A stretch of 64,000 bases of DNA from Pseudomaricurvus sp033283335 (GCA_033283335.1 JAWMQP010000001.1:1-64000); one strand, 5' to 3'. Shown: positions 41,698-50,783, counted from the stretch's first letter. Notes: a model not told the origin generated them from the letters alone. Program-made: numbers and translations.

Positions 41698-43857
41698 TTA
41701 AAAAGAATAGCTGCCACGGACACCAATGATACGAGGCTCACCGTACTGGTAGTAGGCCTCAGAGATGTAAAACTTACGTGGATCGTTGGGGAAGCTGAAG
41801 CCCCTGACCTGATACTCCTCGTCCAGCAGGTTGCGGCCCCACAGGGCCACTTGCCAGTTGTCTTCGGTATAGCTCAGGTTGGCATTCCAAAGCTCATAGG
41901 CATCGGAGCGCTCGGCGTGGCTGTCAGAAAAATAAAACTCGTCCTTGCCTTCCACTTCCAGTCGTGCGCTCAACCTCGGGGTAAAATAGTAGGTGCTTGC
42001 CAGGCTGAACTGATAGTTGGGGGCGTGAGCCTGTTCTCGGCCATCCAGGTCTTCGCCTTCGGCATTGACGAAGTCTTTCAATTCCGTGTCCAGTAGCCCC
42101 AAGCTGCCGTCAAACTGCCAGTGCTCGCTCGCACGCCACAGCACCTGGGCTTCCAGACCGTAGTTGTTTCCTTTGGCAGCATTGTCAAACGAATCGATAA
42201 ACTCCGTCGACAGATCGCTATTGGTAACCAGAATGGATTGTTTAACCTGGACATCGTCCCGTTGTTGGTAAAACAGTGCTACCTGAGTTTGCAGGCTGTT
42301 ATCCAGCAAACTCCATTTGGTGCCGATTTCGTAATTCAGCATATGCTCGGTGTCGTAACTGCGGCGACTTTCCGGCAGGGCCGGATTGCTGTTGATGCCA
42401 CCGGTTTTAAACCCGCGAGACATCAATCCGTAGAGCATGCCGTTGTCACTGACTTGATATTGCAAGGCGGTTCGTCCGCCCCACAAGTCTTCGTCATGGC
42501 TAAAGTCTATTGCGTCATTATCCTGGTAGTCGCTGCGGTAACGTTCCAGGCGTAAACCGCTGATCAGGGTTAGCTGTGGCGTGAGCTGGGTTTCCAGTTG
42601 CCCATAGACAGCGCTGCGTTGAGTGGCGTAATCGCTGATAAAGTCCTGACTTTGGTAAGTGTATTCCCGCTTCAGATCTTCGTTCTGGTCTTGGTAGTAA
42701 ACCCCAATCAACCAGTCGGTGGTGTCGCCAAACCAGCGGCCGTCGGCTTGTGATACCAGGCGCAAATCAATGGTACTGATTTGGCGATCGCGAAGATAAT
42801 TATCGATGCTCGAATACCACCAGTCATAGCCCCACAAGCTAGAATCGCAGGCTAAGCCATCACAGATACCCGGATTGGCCCAGTCCTCATCATAGCCGTA
42901 CTCGATATTGCTGTTGACGTAACTGGTTGTCAGTTCCAGATCGAACGCGGGGTTGACGGAGTAGGTGGCGTTTATGCCAAGGGCGGCGGTTTCCTGGCGA
43001 TCGTGTCCCGGCTCATCCGACAAGGTGTGGCGAGTGTTGTCCAGGGAAAAATCATCGTACCCGTTGTCGATATCGCTGTAGACCAGCGTGGTGTCGATGG
43101 TGAGCTTGTCTGTGGCGTTCCAGCGCAGTTTACCGCGCAGGGTTTGCTCGTCGCGATTGCTGGTGTCGTCGCGGTTGAGGTAATCGTTTTCGACGTAACC
43201 GTCACTGCTCTGTTGTTGCACTGCAACACGGTAGCTGAGTGTGTCGGTTAATGGGCCGCTGGCAATCGCGTTCAGAATATAGGTGTCGTATTCCGCCAGG
43301 CTGGCTTCCAGGCGAGCTTCTGCAGTGTCGGTGGGATCCTTGCTTTTGATATTGATCAGGCCGGCCAGAGCGTTGGCGCCAAAGCGGGTTCCCTGCGGGC
43401 CGCGTAGGACTTCCACTTGATCTACATCCAGTAAGGTGCCGGCGGTGCCCAATCCACTGAAGTCGATGTCATCAATCAATACCCCAACTGATGGGTTCAG
43501 CGGTTCCACAAACTGGCTGCGTTCACCAATGCCGCGAATTTGGTAGAAGCGGGCTCTTGAAGCACCACTGGCATAATTGACGTTCGGGGCCAGGTTGAGA
43601 ATTTCTTCCAGGTGCTGGGCGTTGCGCTGTTCGATGGCGTACTCGCCAATCACCGAGACGCTGGAGGCGATGTCATTAATCTCGGCATCGCGGAAATCCG
43701 CTGTCACCTTAACTTCGGGCAGTAAAGCGTCGCTTGAAGAGGCGCTGGGCGTTTCAGCTTGGGCTGATAATGGCAAGCTGGCGAGGCTTAGGTTGAGCAC
43801 GAGGGGGGCCAGAGTCAGGGGGCTCAGAGCCACGGTAAAGGATTTTTTGTTGTGCAT
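41698..43857 (-). CDS. TonB-dependent receptor, probable thiamine uptake
   Basis: A 719-residue outer-membrane protein. A signal peptide (about residues 1-34, cut after AQA) precedes a plug domain (VKVTADFRD, then IRGIGERSQF, VEVLRGPQGTRFGANALAGLINI). The rest is a beta barrel ending in the expected terminal aromatic residue (GSYSF). Such receptors import scarce nutrients using TonB energy. The TPP riboswitch directly upstream and the co-directed thiamine genes support thiamine or a thiamine precursor as substrate. No tonB/exbBD is in the window. Confidence 0.92.
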   Translation of the reverse strand: MHNKKSFTVALSPLTLAPLVLNLSLASLPLSAQAETPSASSSDALLPEVKVTADFRDAEINDIASSVSVIGEYAIEQRNAQHLEEILNLAPNVNYASGASRARFYQIRGIGERSQFVEPLNPSVGVLIDDIDFSGLGTAGTLLDVDQVEVLRGPQGTRFGANALAGLINIKSKDPTDTAEARLEASLAEYDTYILNAIASGPLTDTLSYRVAVQQQSSDGYVENDYLNRDDTSNRDEQTLRGKLRWNATDKLTIDTTLVYSDIDNGYDDFSLDNTRHTLSDEPGHDRQETAALGINATYSVNPAFDLELTTSYVNSNIEYGYDEDWANPGICDGLACDSSLWGYDWWYSSIDNYLRDRQISTIDLRLVSQADGRWFGDTTDWLIGVYYQDQNEDLKREYTYQSQDFISDYATQRSAVYGQLETQLTPQLTLISGLRLERYRSDYQDNDAIDFSHDEDLWGGRTALQYQVSDNGMLYGLMSRGFKTGGINSNPALPESRRSYDTEHMLNYEIGTKWSLLDNSLQTQVALFYQQRDDVQVKQSILVTNSDLSTEFIDSFDNAAKGNNYGLEAQVLWRASEHWQFDGSLGLLDTELKDFVNAEGEDLDGREQAHAPNYQFSLASTYYFTPRLSARLEVEGKDEFYFSDSHAERSDAYELWNANLSYTEDNWQVALWGRNLLDEEYQVRGFSFPNDPRKFYISEAYYQYGEPRIIGVRGSYSF

Positions 43858-43861
43858 ACTC

Positions 43862-43884
43862 GGTCTCCAAAATAGTCAGAGACC
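43862..43884 (-). promoter_or_regulatory. Hairpin covering TonB-receptor ribosome binding site
   Basis: On the transcript GGTCTC pairs with GAGACC across an 11-base loop; the 3' arm contains GGAG, the likely Shine-Dalgarno sequence of the receptor gene four to ten bases before its ATG. It parallels the hairpin at thiC. Confidence 0.55.
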
Positions 43885-43926
43885 CGGATGAATTGCGTAT
43901 TGTCAGGTTGCTACCTTCCACTGGCT

Positions 43927-44015
43927 GCTCCTATCCCTACGCCGGTATTGTCCGGATCAGGTTCAAAGGGTCTGCAGTGGAACTGCATCTCAGGTAAGCA
44001 CCACCCCTTAGGAAA
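43927..44015 (-). ncRNA. TPP riboswitch of the thiamine uptake operon
   Basis: On the minus strand the conserved blocks are TAAGGGGTGG, CTGAGATG, ACCCTTTGAACCTGATCCGG and GCGTAGGGATAGG; TTCCTA and TAGGA close the P1 stem. It is an independent copy from the thiC riboswitch and lies about 70 bases before the TonB receptor start. Confidence 0.95.
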
Positions 44016-44065
44016 GGCTGCCATTGTAGTCGCTGGACTGCTGAGTCACAACCTGTTTTGGTCAG

Positions 44066-44115
44066 TAGTGTCCAATAGAGCCTTTAGCGCTAGTGTCCAA
44101 AAGAGCCTTTAGCGC
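44066..44115. repeat. Tandem duplication, 2 x 25 bp
   Basis: Two 25-bp units (44066-44090, 44091-44115) differ at one base. The second contains the stop codon of the thioesterase remnant at 44109-44111. Confidence 0.9.
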
Positions 44116-44354
44116 TGTCCAACACGACGCAGCACCAGCTCAGGTATGGCAATGTCGATGTGCTGATTAAGCATGCTCTCGATGTTATCGCGAATACCGG
44201 AGGGGAAGGGCTGGGTGCGACCGGTGTCGGTTTCGTAGCCAAACACGAGTACGTAAAAAGCCTCACTCATGTGGCCGTTGTAGTCAATCCACTCGGGTTT
44301 TACCGGGCCCTCATACGTGTGGGCCAATATCTCAGACGTTATCATAGTGGGCAT
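44109..44354 (-). pseudogene. Thioesterase gene remnant with internal deletion
   Basis: An 81-residue open frame. The N-terminus (YEGPVKPEWIDYNGHMSEAFY) matches hotdog-fold acyl-CoA thioesterases, including the catalytic Asp-Tyr-Asn-Gly-His-Met block. After YETD the sequence jumps to TGRTQPFPSGIRDNIE, which resembles the far C-terminal end of the same family. About 70-90 internal residues are therefore missing, in frame. Relatives are usually around 150 residues and occur in carnitine catabolism loci next to a GlxA-family regulator, as here. A functional mini-protein cannot be excluded but is unlikely. Confidence 0.7.
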
Positions 44355-44512
44355 TTAACCTTGTTGTTTGCACTAGGAATGCTGTCATTTGGAATGAAAC
44401 CCGTTCATGGTAAGCCTCTGCGGCTGCAAAGGTTGCGCTTGTTCGACTATAATTTGCACGTTTCCGACAAGCCCTCGTTTTAGGCCAGTTGTTATAAGGT
44501 GTTTGTTTTATT

Positions 44513-44755
44513 GTGTTTAATGAACCTCCCGCCCGCTTGCCCCTGAACATCACGTTTCTGTTAATCCCGGGCTATTCCATGCTGGGTGTGACATCAATGG
44601 TCGATCCTTTGCGCTGGGCCAACCGCATTAAAGAAGAAACGGTCTTTGAGTGGGAAATCGTGTCTTTGGATGGCCAGTCGATCCAGGTCAGCAACGACCT
44701 GACGCTGGAGGCGTCCCGAGCCTTTGCGGACGTGGAGGCTACCGATATGTTGCCG
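44513..44755 (+). pseudogene. GlxA/CdhR-like regulator, 5' fragment only
   Basis: A GTG-started frame whose first 80 residues match the DJ-1/PfpI-like start of GlxA-family AraC regulators (ITFLLIPGYSMLGVTSMVDPLRWANRI and onward to VEATDMLPA). The similarity then stops and the frame reads into antisense acyl-CoA dehydrogenase sequence; the frame itself ends at 44860. The rest of the sensor domain and the whole DNA-binding domain are absent. It is divergent from the thioesterase remnant, the normal arrangement in intact loci. Confidence 0.7.
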
Positions 44756-44774
44756 GCCAATGCCAACTGGGCTG

Positions 44775-44901
44775 GTTCACAAGCGTCAATAAACGGAGTG
44801 ATTTCCCGTTCGACAAACTTGCGCAGTTGTTGCCGCCATTGCTGGCGGGACTCGGTGTAGAAGGGACTTTGTAATTGCAGGTTGTCATAGTGAATGGCCA
44901 T
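44775..44901 (-). pseudogene. Acyl-CoA dehydrogenase, 5' fragment only
   Basis: From the ATG at 44901 about 42 residues follow the N-terminal helix of acyl-CoA dehydrogenases (SPFYTESRQQWRQQLRKF, then VEREITPFID). The reading then runs antisense into the GlxA fragment. An AGGATGA ribosome-binding-like site is kept 10-16 bases upstream. The junction with the regulator fragment lies between about 44755 and 44785. Confidence 0.65.
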
Positions 44902-44995
44902 AGCGCAGCTCATCCTATGATTATTATTGTGCCCTTAGTTAAACAACCGCTCCCAATTATGTCAACGCAGTCAAATGCTTAATAAGACTGATCGA

Positions 44996-45532
44996 TTAAA
45001 GCTGCAGTGGAATGACTTCAACCGTATCGCCAAGGGTGAGGTTGCCACTCTCTATCACTTTACAGCACAGGCCTCCATAGCCAAGCATGGCGCTAACACC
45101 GCCCAAGCCAAGAGCCTCCTCCATTCGAGCGCACGGGTGGCACTGGGCGTTGGCTTCAAAGACTGCCTCGCCAATGCGAAAGCGTTGGTAACGCAGTGCA
45201 TTGAGATTAATGCCCTGGACAACCAGGTTGCGCCGCAGCAATGCAGGATCAATTTGGGGCTGCTTTAGATAGCCGGCAATGGAGTGAATAAACTCTGCAC
45301 TGATGAGGGTGACTTGCCGGCCAGATCCTGGGGTTTTGTGCACCCGGTGATCGCCTTCAAGGCCCAGATTGGCAATGGCCTGGCAGCTGGAGACGACCTG
45401 CAAGGGTTGTTTGCGGGCAGGACGAAGGCCAATCCATACCAATTTCCCGGCGGGTAACGCTTCAGCGTAACGGGCATACCATCTTTTCTGCGTACTTGAT
45501 TGAGAAGCGGATTGAAACGAAGGGCGGGACAT
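44996..45532 (-). CDS. MOSC domain protein
   Basis: A 178-residue protein from the ATG at 45532; a TTG at 45556 is less likely. The MOSC fold is indicated by LEGDHRVHK, RNLVVQGINL and the conserved cysteine in CHPCARMEEALG. MOSC proteins bind molybdenum cofactor or carry sulfur. There is no beta-barrel N-terminal extension. Its target enzyme is not apparent; the window does encode one molybdopterin enzyme (31438-33558), but nothing links the two directly. Confidence 0.88.
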   Translation of the reverse strand: MSRPSFQSASQSSTQKRWYARYAEALPAGKLVWIGLRPARKQPLQVVSSCQAIANLGLEGDHRVHKTPGSGRQVTLISAEFIHSIAGYLKQPQIDPALLRRNLVVQGINLNALRYQRFRIGEAVFEANAQCHPCARMEEALGLGGVSAMLGYGGLCCKVIESGNLTLGDTVEVIPLQL

Positions 45533-45643
45533 CGTTGCGGCGATTGCCTCCAACAAAGGGCTGTATTGTGAGTATAGTGTCTGCTAGATTTCAGAGCAGG
45601 GCGGGCATTGCCTAGCGACGATTAATACGACAGAGACACGATT

Positions 45644-46588
45644 ATGGCCGGTGCAAGTTTACTGGCTTTGCTGGATGATATTGCCAGCATGCTGGATGAT
45701 ATTTCCGCCATGACCAAGGTTACGGCGGGTAAAACCACAGGCTTACTGGGCGATGATCTGGCGGTAAATGCCAACCAGCTTACCGGACTTCGGGCCGAGC
45801 GTGAATTGCCGGTGGTATGGGCTGTGGCCAAAGGCTCAATACTTAATAAATGCATCCTGTTGCCACTCGCCTTTTTAATCTCGGCGTTTATTCCCTGGTT
45901 AATACAGCCGTTGCTGATGCTGGGGGGGGCGTTCCTGTGTTACGAGGGTGCGGAAAAGGTGTGGCATTGGATATTGCATCGACAGGATGCTCATACCGCC
46001 AGACACAAAGCCCAAACGATGCGGCAACTGCATGTTACCAGAGAAGAATTGTTGGCGTTCGAAAAAAAGAAAATCAAAGGCGCGATTCGCACGGATTTTA
46101 TTTTGTCGGCCGAGATTATTGTGATCTCGCTGGGGTTAGTGCAGGGTATGGATTTGATCGGCTCGATCATTGTCGTTGTGTTGGTGGCTTTTATGATGAC
46201 CGCTGGTGTCTACAGTGCCGTGGCCGCCATTGTGAAGCTCGATGATGTGGGCATGTATTTGATCGAGTCTGCCGAAAAGACGGCGGGGGTGGTGTCTTTT
46301 CGAGAGCGTTTGGGACAAGGTATTTTGCGAATATGTCCCTGGCTGATGAAGACTTTGACGGTGGTAGGAACCCTGGCGATGTTTCTGGTGGGCGGTGGCA
46401 TTTTGTTTCATGGTGTGCCGGCATTTTCCCATGGTATTGAGCACTGGTTGCACGAGTTGATTCATCAGGGCTGGTTAAGTCAGCTGGGCGTCATCAGCTT
46501 GCAGCTGTTGTTGGGGCTGGTCGTAGGTTCCCTGCTTGTATGGGTGTTGTCTTTCTTTATTAAAGACGATGAGCATGAGGCGGCATGA
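45644..46588 (+). CDS. DUF808/YedI-family membrane protein
   Basis: A 314-residue protein beginning MAGASLLALLDDIASMLDDI, the hallmark of the YedI/DUF808 family, with AKVTAGKTTG-like and GDDLAVNANQ segments. Six or so membrane spans follow (for example around residues 68-98, 150-190, 235-255 and 285-305). No function has been established for the family. It stands alone, separated from the next gene by a 15-bp triple repeat. Confidence 0.9.
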   Translation: MAGASLLALLDDIASMLDDISAMTKVTAGKTTGLLGDDLAVNANQLTGLRAERELPVVWAVAKGSILNKCILLPLAFLISAFIPWLIQPLLMLGGAFLCYEGAEKVWHWILHRQDAHTARHKAQTMRQLHVTREELLAFEKKKIKGAIRTDFILSAEIIVISLGLVQGMDLIGSIIVVVLVAFMMTAGVYSAVAAIVKLDDVGMYLIESAEKTAGVVSFRERLGQGILRICPWLMKTLTVVGTLAMFLVGGGILFHGVPAFSHGIEHWLHELIHQGWLSQLGVISLQLLLGLVVGSLLVWVLSFFIKDDEHEAA

Positions 46589-46632
46589 AGTGGCTGACGC
46601 AACCCAGGGTCGGTTAGAAAATCGTGTTGCAA

Positions 46633-46677
46633 CTGTTTTTAAAAGAACAATGTTTAAAAGAGCAATGTTTAAAAGAA
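46633..46677. repeat. Tandem array, 3 x 15 bp
   Basis: Units at 46633, 46648 and 46663 share TGTTTAAAAGA; the second and third differ by one base, the first by a few. They lie between the DUF808 and DUF442-type genes. Confidence 0.85.
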
Positions 46678-46699
46678 TAAGCGAGAGTGAGGAAAAAAG

Positions 46700-47239
46700 A
46701 TGAGATCAATTCCACAATGGCTATTCGGCCTGGCCGGGTTGTTGGTGTTGCAGTTTGGCTGGGTCGGTGCAGGTCATGCCGAGCAGACCAGTATGTCTGA
46801 CTATGGCAGGCATCCATCCCCATCCATCATTGTCTCGGGACAACCCAGTCACGAGAATCTGGTGAAACTGGCCGAGGCCGGGGTGACGGCGGTGATTAAC
46901 TTGCGTCCCAATGCGGAAATGACCTGGGATGAAGGGCAGGCGGTGCAAGACCTGAATATGGCTTACTACCAGATTCCCATCGCCTCTACCGAGGATATGA
47001 CCCTTGAGAATGTTCGCCAGCTGGACGCACTGTTGCAACAGGCGGGCAGTGAAACTGTTTTCCTGCACTGCGCCAGTGGCAACCGGGTGGGGGCTCTGGC
47101 CGCCTTGCGCGAGGGCTGGTTAAAGGGCAAAGACGTTGAGGCCGCCATCACTACCGGGAAAGCCTGGGGGTTAACCGGACTTGAGCCCGCCGTCCGCAAG
47201 CTGCTGCAACAGCCTCCTGCGAATACGGCGTCAGAGTGA
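46700..47239 (+). CDS. DUF442/BLH-type phosphatase-like protein, exported
   Basis: A 179-residue protein with a signal peptide (residues 1-27, cut after GHA). The rest resembles the dual-specificity-phosphatase-like DUF442 family: SGQPSHENLVKLAEAGV, VINLRPNAE and the P-loop HCASGNRVGAL, whose C-x4-R spacing is usual for this subgroup. A periplasmic phosphatase activity is inferred; substrate unknown. Its stop is seven bases from the convergent RNase gene. Confidence 0.83.
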   Translation: MRSIPQWLFGLAGLLVLQFGWVGAGHAEQTSMSDYGRHPSPSIIVSGQPSHENLVKLAEAGVTAVINLRPNAEMTWDEGQAVQDLNMAYYQIPIASTEDMTLENVRQLDALLQQAGSETVFLHCASGNRVGALAALREGWLKGKDVEAAITTGKAWGLTGLEPAVRKLLQQPPANTASE

Positions 47240-47246
47240 ATGGTTT

Positions 47247-49196
47247 TTAGCCCTGAGTGGCCAGCTTGAAATTGATCCGTTTCTTGTCCAGATCCACTTT
47301 CTCAACCTCTACCTGCAGTGGCTGATCCAGCACAAACTGTTGTTCTTCGCCTTTCAGAGTCATGCGATCCGGGTCGAACTTGAACGCCTTGGGATCGAGC
47401 TTAACAAAGCCGTTAATGCCCCAGTCGCACAGCTTGACGGTTATGCCCTGTGAGGTGACCCGGAATACTTTGGCATCCAGGGTTTTGCCCTTGTGCTGTT
47501 CCATAAACAGGCAGTAGAGCCACTGCTCCAGGTCCCGGCTGGCGGCTCGGGTGGTGCCGATACGCTGTTGCAGCTCGGCCAGCTCCTCGGTGGAAGGTGC
47601 AGTTGGGTTGTGGCCTTCAAGAATCGCACGCAGTGCCCGATGGTTGTAAAAATCGTTGTAACGACGAATCGGTGAGGTGATGGTGGCGTAGTAGGGCATG
47701 GCCAGCCCCAGGTGCGGTAACGGCTCGGTAGTCAGTACGCCAGCCTGCAGCATCAGTCGGAACGCCGCCAGGTGTTGTGCGGCTTCGGGTCTTTCATGCA
47801 GGGCGCGGATCAGTTGCTGGTAGCCACTGAGTTGAGTCAGGTCCAGTTCCGCCAAGTCGGGAAAATCTTCACTCAATACCTTGCGGATGTTGTCCAGTCG
47901 CTCTGGGCGGAATCCCTGGTGCGAGGAAAAGACTCCGCTGTTGGCATGCCGGGCAAACAGATCGCCGGCAGAGCGGTTGGTGGCCAGCATGGATTCTTCA
48001 ACGATTTGCTGGGCCAGATTGCGGCTCTGGCGTTTGATGTCCGCAATATGGCATTGCTCATTCAGCACCAGATCGTAATCATCCCGCTCTTCCATCAACA
48101 GCATGTGCTCACGGCGGTAATTGTTCAACGCCTGGCTGCAGTCGGCCAGGGTTTTCAGCAGGGCATGACAGGATTCGGGAGTCGCATCCTGTTGGCCCTG
48201 CTCCAGGTGAGCCGCGACGCCTTCATAGCTGAGCTTATGGGCGGAGCGGACAACACCAAATTCAAACTCAGCCGACTCAATTGCGCCGTTGTCACGGATG
48301 ATCATATGGCACAGCAGGGCTGGACGATCTTCATCCGGCACCAGGGAATAGTGGTGGTTGGAGAGCGCTTCCGGCAGCATGGTTACCGCCTGGCCCGGGA
48401 GGTAGGCGGTATTGGCCCGCTTCAGGGCGGCTTTGTCCAGCGGGCTGCCTGGGGCAATACTGCTGGTGGGATCGGCAATGGCGACACTGAGTTTCCAGCC
48501 GTTGTCCAGGGGCTCGGCGTAAAGCGCATCGTCCATATCCTTGGTGGTTTCCGAATCAATAGTCACAAAGGCCAGATTCTGCAGTTTAACTCGCCCGTTA
48601 AAGTCGGGCAGGTCGGAAAGCGCCAGTGACGCCAGCTCGTCCTGCTGGACCTGTTCACTCTTGTTCCAGTCAACAGGCAGATTGTGTTTCAGGCGCACAA
48701 CCTGATGCTCTATGCCCGCGGTTCCGGGTTGACCGAGAACTTCCACCACCTTGGCCTGTCCCTTGCCGTCTTCAAACGGATGGCGAGTCAGGCGGCACAG
48801 CAGGTAGTCGCCTTCCTGAGCTTTGCCGCGCGCCTTGGGGGGAATAAATACCCAACGGTTGAGCTGGGGCATGTCCACGGCGACAAAATGGCCTTTGCCG
48901 CGAATGACGTACTGGCCGACCAGGGTTTTGGTGTTTGAGGACAGCAGCTTGTCCAGTTCGGCATCGATTTTGCCGCTGTCGCTGCCTTCCTTCTCCTGCA
49001 CACTGACTTCAACTCGGTCACCAGGCAGTACTTTTGCCATCTCATCGGGAGGCAGGAAAGCCTCGCGGCCATCATCGAGTACTACAAATCCAAAGCGGCC
49101 CTGGCTGCCACGAACGGTGCCGTGACTGAGGTTTTTTTCCGAGCGAATGGTTTGCTTCAGTTGACTGAGTTGAGACAGAGCGTTGGCATCGAGCAT
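47247..49196 (-). CDS. rnb: RNase II/VacB-family 3'-5' exoribonuclease
   Basis: A 649-residue enzyme. N-terminal cold-shock-like RNA-binding domains (GRFGFVVLDDGREAFLPPDEM) are followed by the RNB catalytic domain: the magnesium-binding aspartates are in IDSETTKDMDDALY and later PIRRYNDFYNHRAL. An S1-like C-terminal domain (FVKLDPKAFKFDPDRMTL) closes the protein. The length matches E. coli RNase II more than RNase R, which is about 800 residues, so rnb is the better name but not certain. It degrades single-stranded RNA in the cytoplasm. Confidence 0.87.
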   Translation of the reverse strand: MLDANALSQLSQLKQTIRSEKNLSHGTVRGSQGRFGFVVLDDGREAFLPPDEMAKVLPGDRVEVSVQEKEGSDSGKIDAELDKLLSSNTKTLVGQYVIRGKGHFVAVDMPQLNRWVFIPPKARGKAQEGDYLLCRLTRHPFEDGKGQAKVVEVLGQPGTAGIEHQVVRLKHNLPVDWNKSEQVQQDELASLALSDLPDFNGRVKLQNLAFVTIDSETTKDMDDALYAEPLDNGWKLSVAIADPTSSIAPGSPLDKAALKRANTAYLPGQAVTMLPEALSNHHYSLVPDEDRPALLCHMIIRDNGAIESAEFEFGVVRSAHKLSYEGVAAHLEQGQQDATPESCHALLKTLADCSQALNNYRREHMLLMEERDDYDLVLNEQCHIADIKRQSRNLAQQIVEESMLATNRSAGDLFARHANSGVFSSHQGFRPERLDNIRKVLSEDFPDLAELDLTQLSGYQQLIRALHERPEAAQHLAAFRLMLQAGVLTTEPLPHLGLAMPYYATITSPIRRYNDFYNHRALRAILEGHNPTAPSTEELAELQQRIGTTRAASRDLEQWLYCLFMEQHKGKTLDAKVFRVTSQGITVKLCDWGINGFVKLDPKAFKFDPDRMTLKGEEQQFVLDQPLQVEVEKVDLDKKRINFKLATQG

Positions 49197-49362
49197 GGAA
49201 GTCGTCTTTTACCGCGTGAAAAGGCCGCCTGGGCGGGGTTTCTGAAGGCGGCATGATAGCAAATTCAATGCTCAGTTAAAGTGACAATTCCATTGGAGCG
49301 GCACGACCAGGCTTGAGATTGCTGTATAATGGCCCGAGATTGAACCCAGATGCCGAGGAATT

Positions 49363-49680
49363 ATGAAAATCCAGTCATCCATTGTCACCAAACTTGAAGA
49401 GCGTTTTTCACCCAGCCACCTGGAAGTGGTTAACGAGAGCCATATGCACAATGTGCCGGCTGGTTCCGAATCACACTTCAAGGTTGTGTTGGTTGCCCAG
49501 GCGTTTGAAGGCTTGCGGCAGGTACCCAGACACCAGCAGGTCTATCAGCTGCTGAGCGATGAAATGGCCGGCGATGTGCATGCACTGGCGTTGCACACCT
49601 ACACGCCCGGTGAATGGCAAAACGCTGGTCTGGCGCCTGAATCTCCCCAGTGCCTGGGTGGTTCCAAGCAGGACCACTAG
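49363..49680 (+). CDS. bolA: BolA-family protein
   Basis: A 105-residue protein with the BolA fold: SHLEVVNESHMHNV and SESHFKVVLVAQAFEG carry the conserved His and Ser residues used for [2Fe-2S] binding with a monothiol glutaredoxin; the central RHQQVYQLLSDEM is the helix-turn region. GAGGAATT precedes the ATG. It follows rnb divergently and is closed by an intrinsic terminator. Confidence 0.93.
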   Translation: MKIQSSIVTKLEERFSPSHLEVVNESHMHNVPAGSESHFKVVLVAQAFEGLRQVPRHQQVYQLLSDEMAGDVHALALHTYTPGEWQNAGLAPESPQCLGGSKQDH

Positions 49681-49728
49681 CGCACAAGGCCTGTTCTAGT
49701 CGCTCAAGGCTCTGTTCAAAAAATCACC

Positions 49729-49754
49729 AGGCAGCTAAAATGGCCGCCTTTTTC
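49729..49754 (+). terminator. Intrinsic terminator after bolA
   Basis: AGGC-A-GC pairs with GC-C-GCCT over a 7-base loop and is followed by five T residues. Confidence 0.7.
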
Positions 49755-49823
49755 AATTGCCCCGCTGGTAACACCGGGGCGACACACGTTCATCCCCGAT
49801 AAGTTCGAGTTAATGTATTCCCT

Positions 49824-50783
49824 ATGAGTCAGTTTGTGATTGCCGCCCTGTACAAATTTACCGCCCTGCCGGACTATGAGGCCCTGCGTGAGCCGCTGCT
49901 GGCTCACTGCCAACAGGCAGGCATCAAGGGCACCTTGCTGCTTGCCAGTGAGGGGGTAAACGGCACCATTGCTGGCTCTCGAGAAGGCATTGACAGCGTG
50001 CTGGCCTACCTGAAACAGGACGATCGCCTGAAAGACCTGAGTCATAAAGAGTCTTTTGATGACGAAATGCCGTTTTACCGCATGAAGGTGAAGCTGAAGA
50101 AAGAAATCGTCACCATGGGGGTTGAAGGGATTGATCCGCGTCAGGTGGTCGGCACCTATGTGTCGCCAAAAGACTGGAACCAGCTTATCGCCGATCCGGA
50201 CGTGGTGGTGGTGGATACCCGCAATGACTACGAATTCGAATTGGGGACGTTCAAGGGGGCGTTGAACCCGAACACCAAGACTTTCCGGGAATTTCCTCAG
50301 TATGTTGCGGACAACCTGGATCCGGCCAAACACAAAAAGGTAGCCATGTTCTGTACCGGCGGTATTCGCTGTGAGAAGTCCACTGCGTATATGAAAGAGC
50401 AGGGTTTTGAAGAGGTCTATCATCTGCATGGCGGCATTCTCCAGTACTTGGAGGATGTGCCCTCGGAAGAGAGTTTGTGGCAGGGCGAGTGTTTTGTGTT
50501 CGATAACCGGGTCAGTGTTGATCACGGGTTAAATCCCGGTACTTATGAGCTTTGCCATGGCTGCCGTGAACCGATCACCCAGGCCGATAAGGCCTCAGAT
50601 CTCTATATTGAGGGGGTGGCTTGCCCGCGCTGTCACGACCGTCAAACTCCTGAGCAGAGAGCGCGCTTTCTGGAGCGACAGAAACAAATGGAGCTCGCGC
50701 GTCAACGCCAGGAATTACACATTGGAGCGCAGCCACCCCAGCGGCAAAAAGTGGCAAAGGTATCTTCAAGCGAGGTGGAATAA
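49824..50783 (+). CDS. trhO: tRNA uridine(34) hydroxylase TrhO (YceA), rhodanese-like
   Basis: A 319-residue protein of the YceA/TrhO family, which makes 5-hydroxyuridine at the tRNA wobble position using O2. An N-terminal ferredoxin-like domain (residues 1-95) precedes a rhodanese domain whose active-site loop is CTGGIRCEKST; a C-terminal Cys-rich segment (CHGCREP, CPRCHD) follows. All parts are intact. It appears to be a single-gene unit. Confidence 0.95.
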   Translation: MSQFVIAALYKFTALPDYEALREPLLAHCQQAGIKGTLLLASEGVNGTIAGSREGIDSVLAYLKQDDRLKDLSHKESFDDEMPFYRMKVKLKKEIVTMGVEGIDPRQVVGTYVSPKDWNQLIADPDVVVVDTRNDYEFELGTFKGALNPNTKTFREFPQYVADNLDPAKHKKVAMFCTGGIRCEKSTAYMKEQGFEEVYHLHGGILQYLEDVPSEESLWQGECFVFDNRVSVDHGLNPGTYELCHGCREPITQADKASDLYIEGVACPRCHDRQTPEQRARFLERQKQMELARQRQELHIGAQPPQRQKVAKVSSSEVE

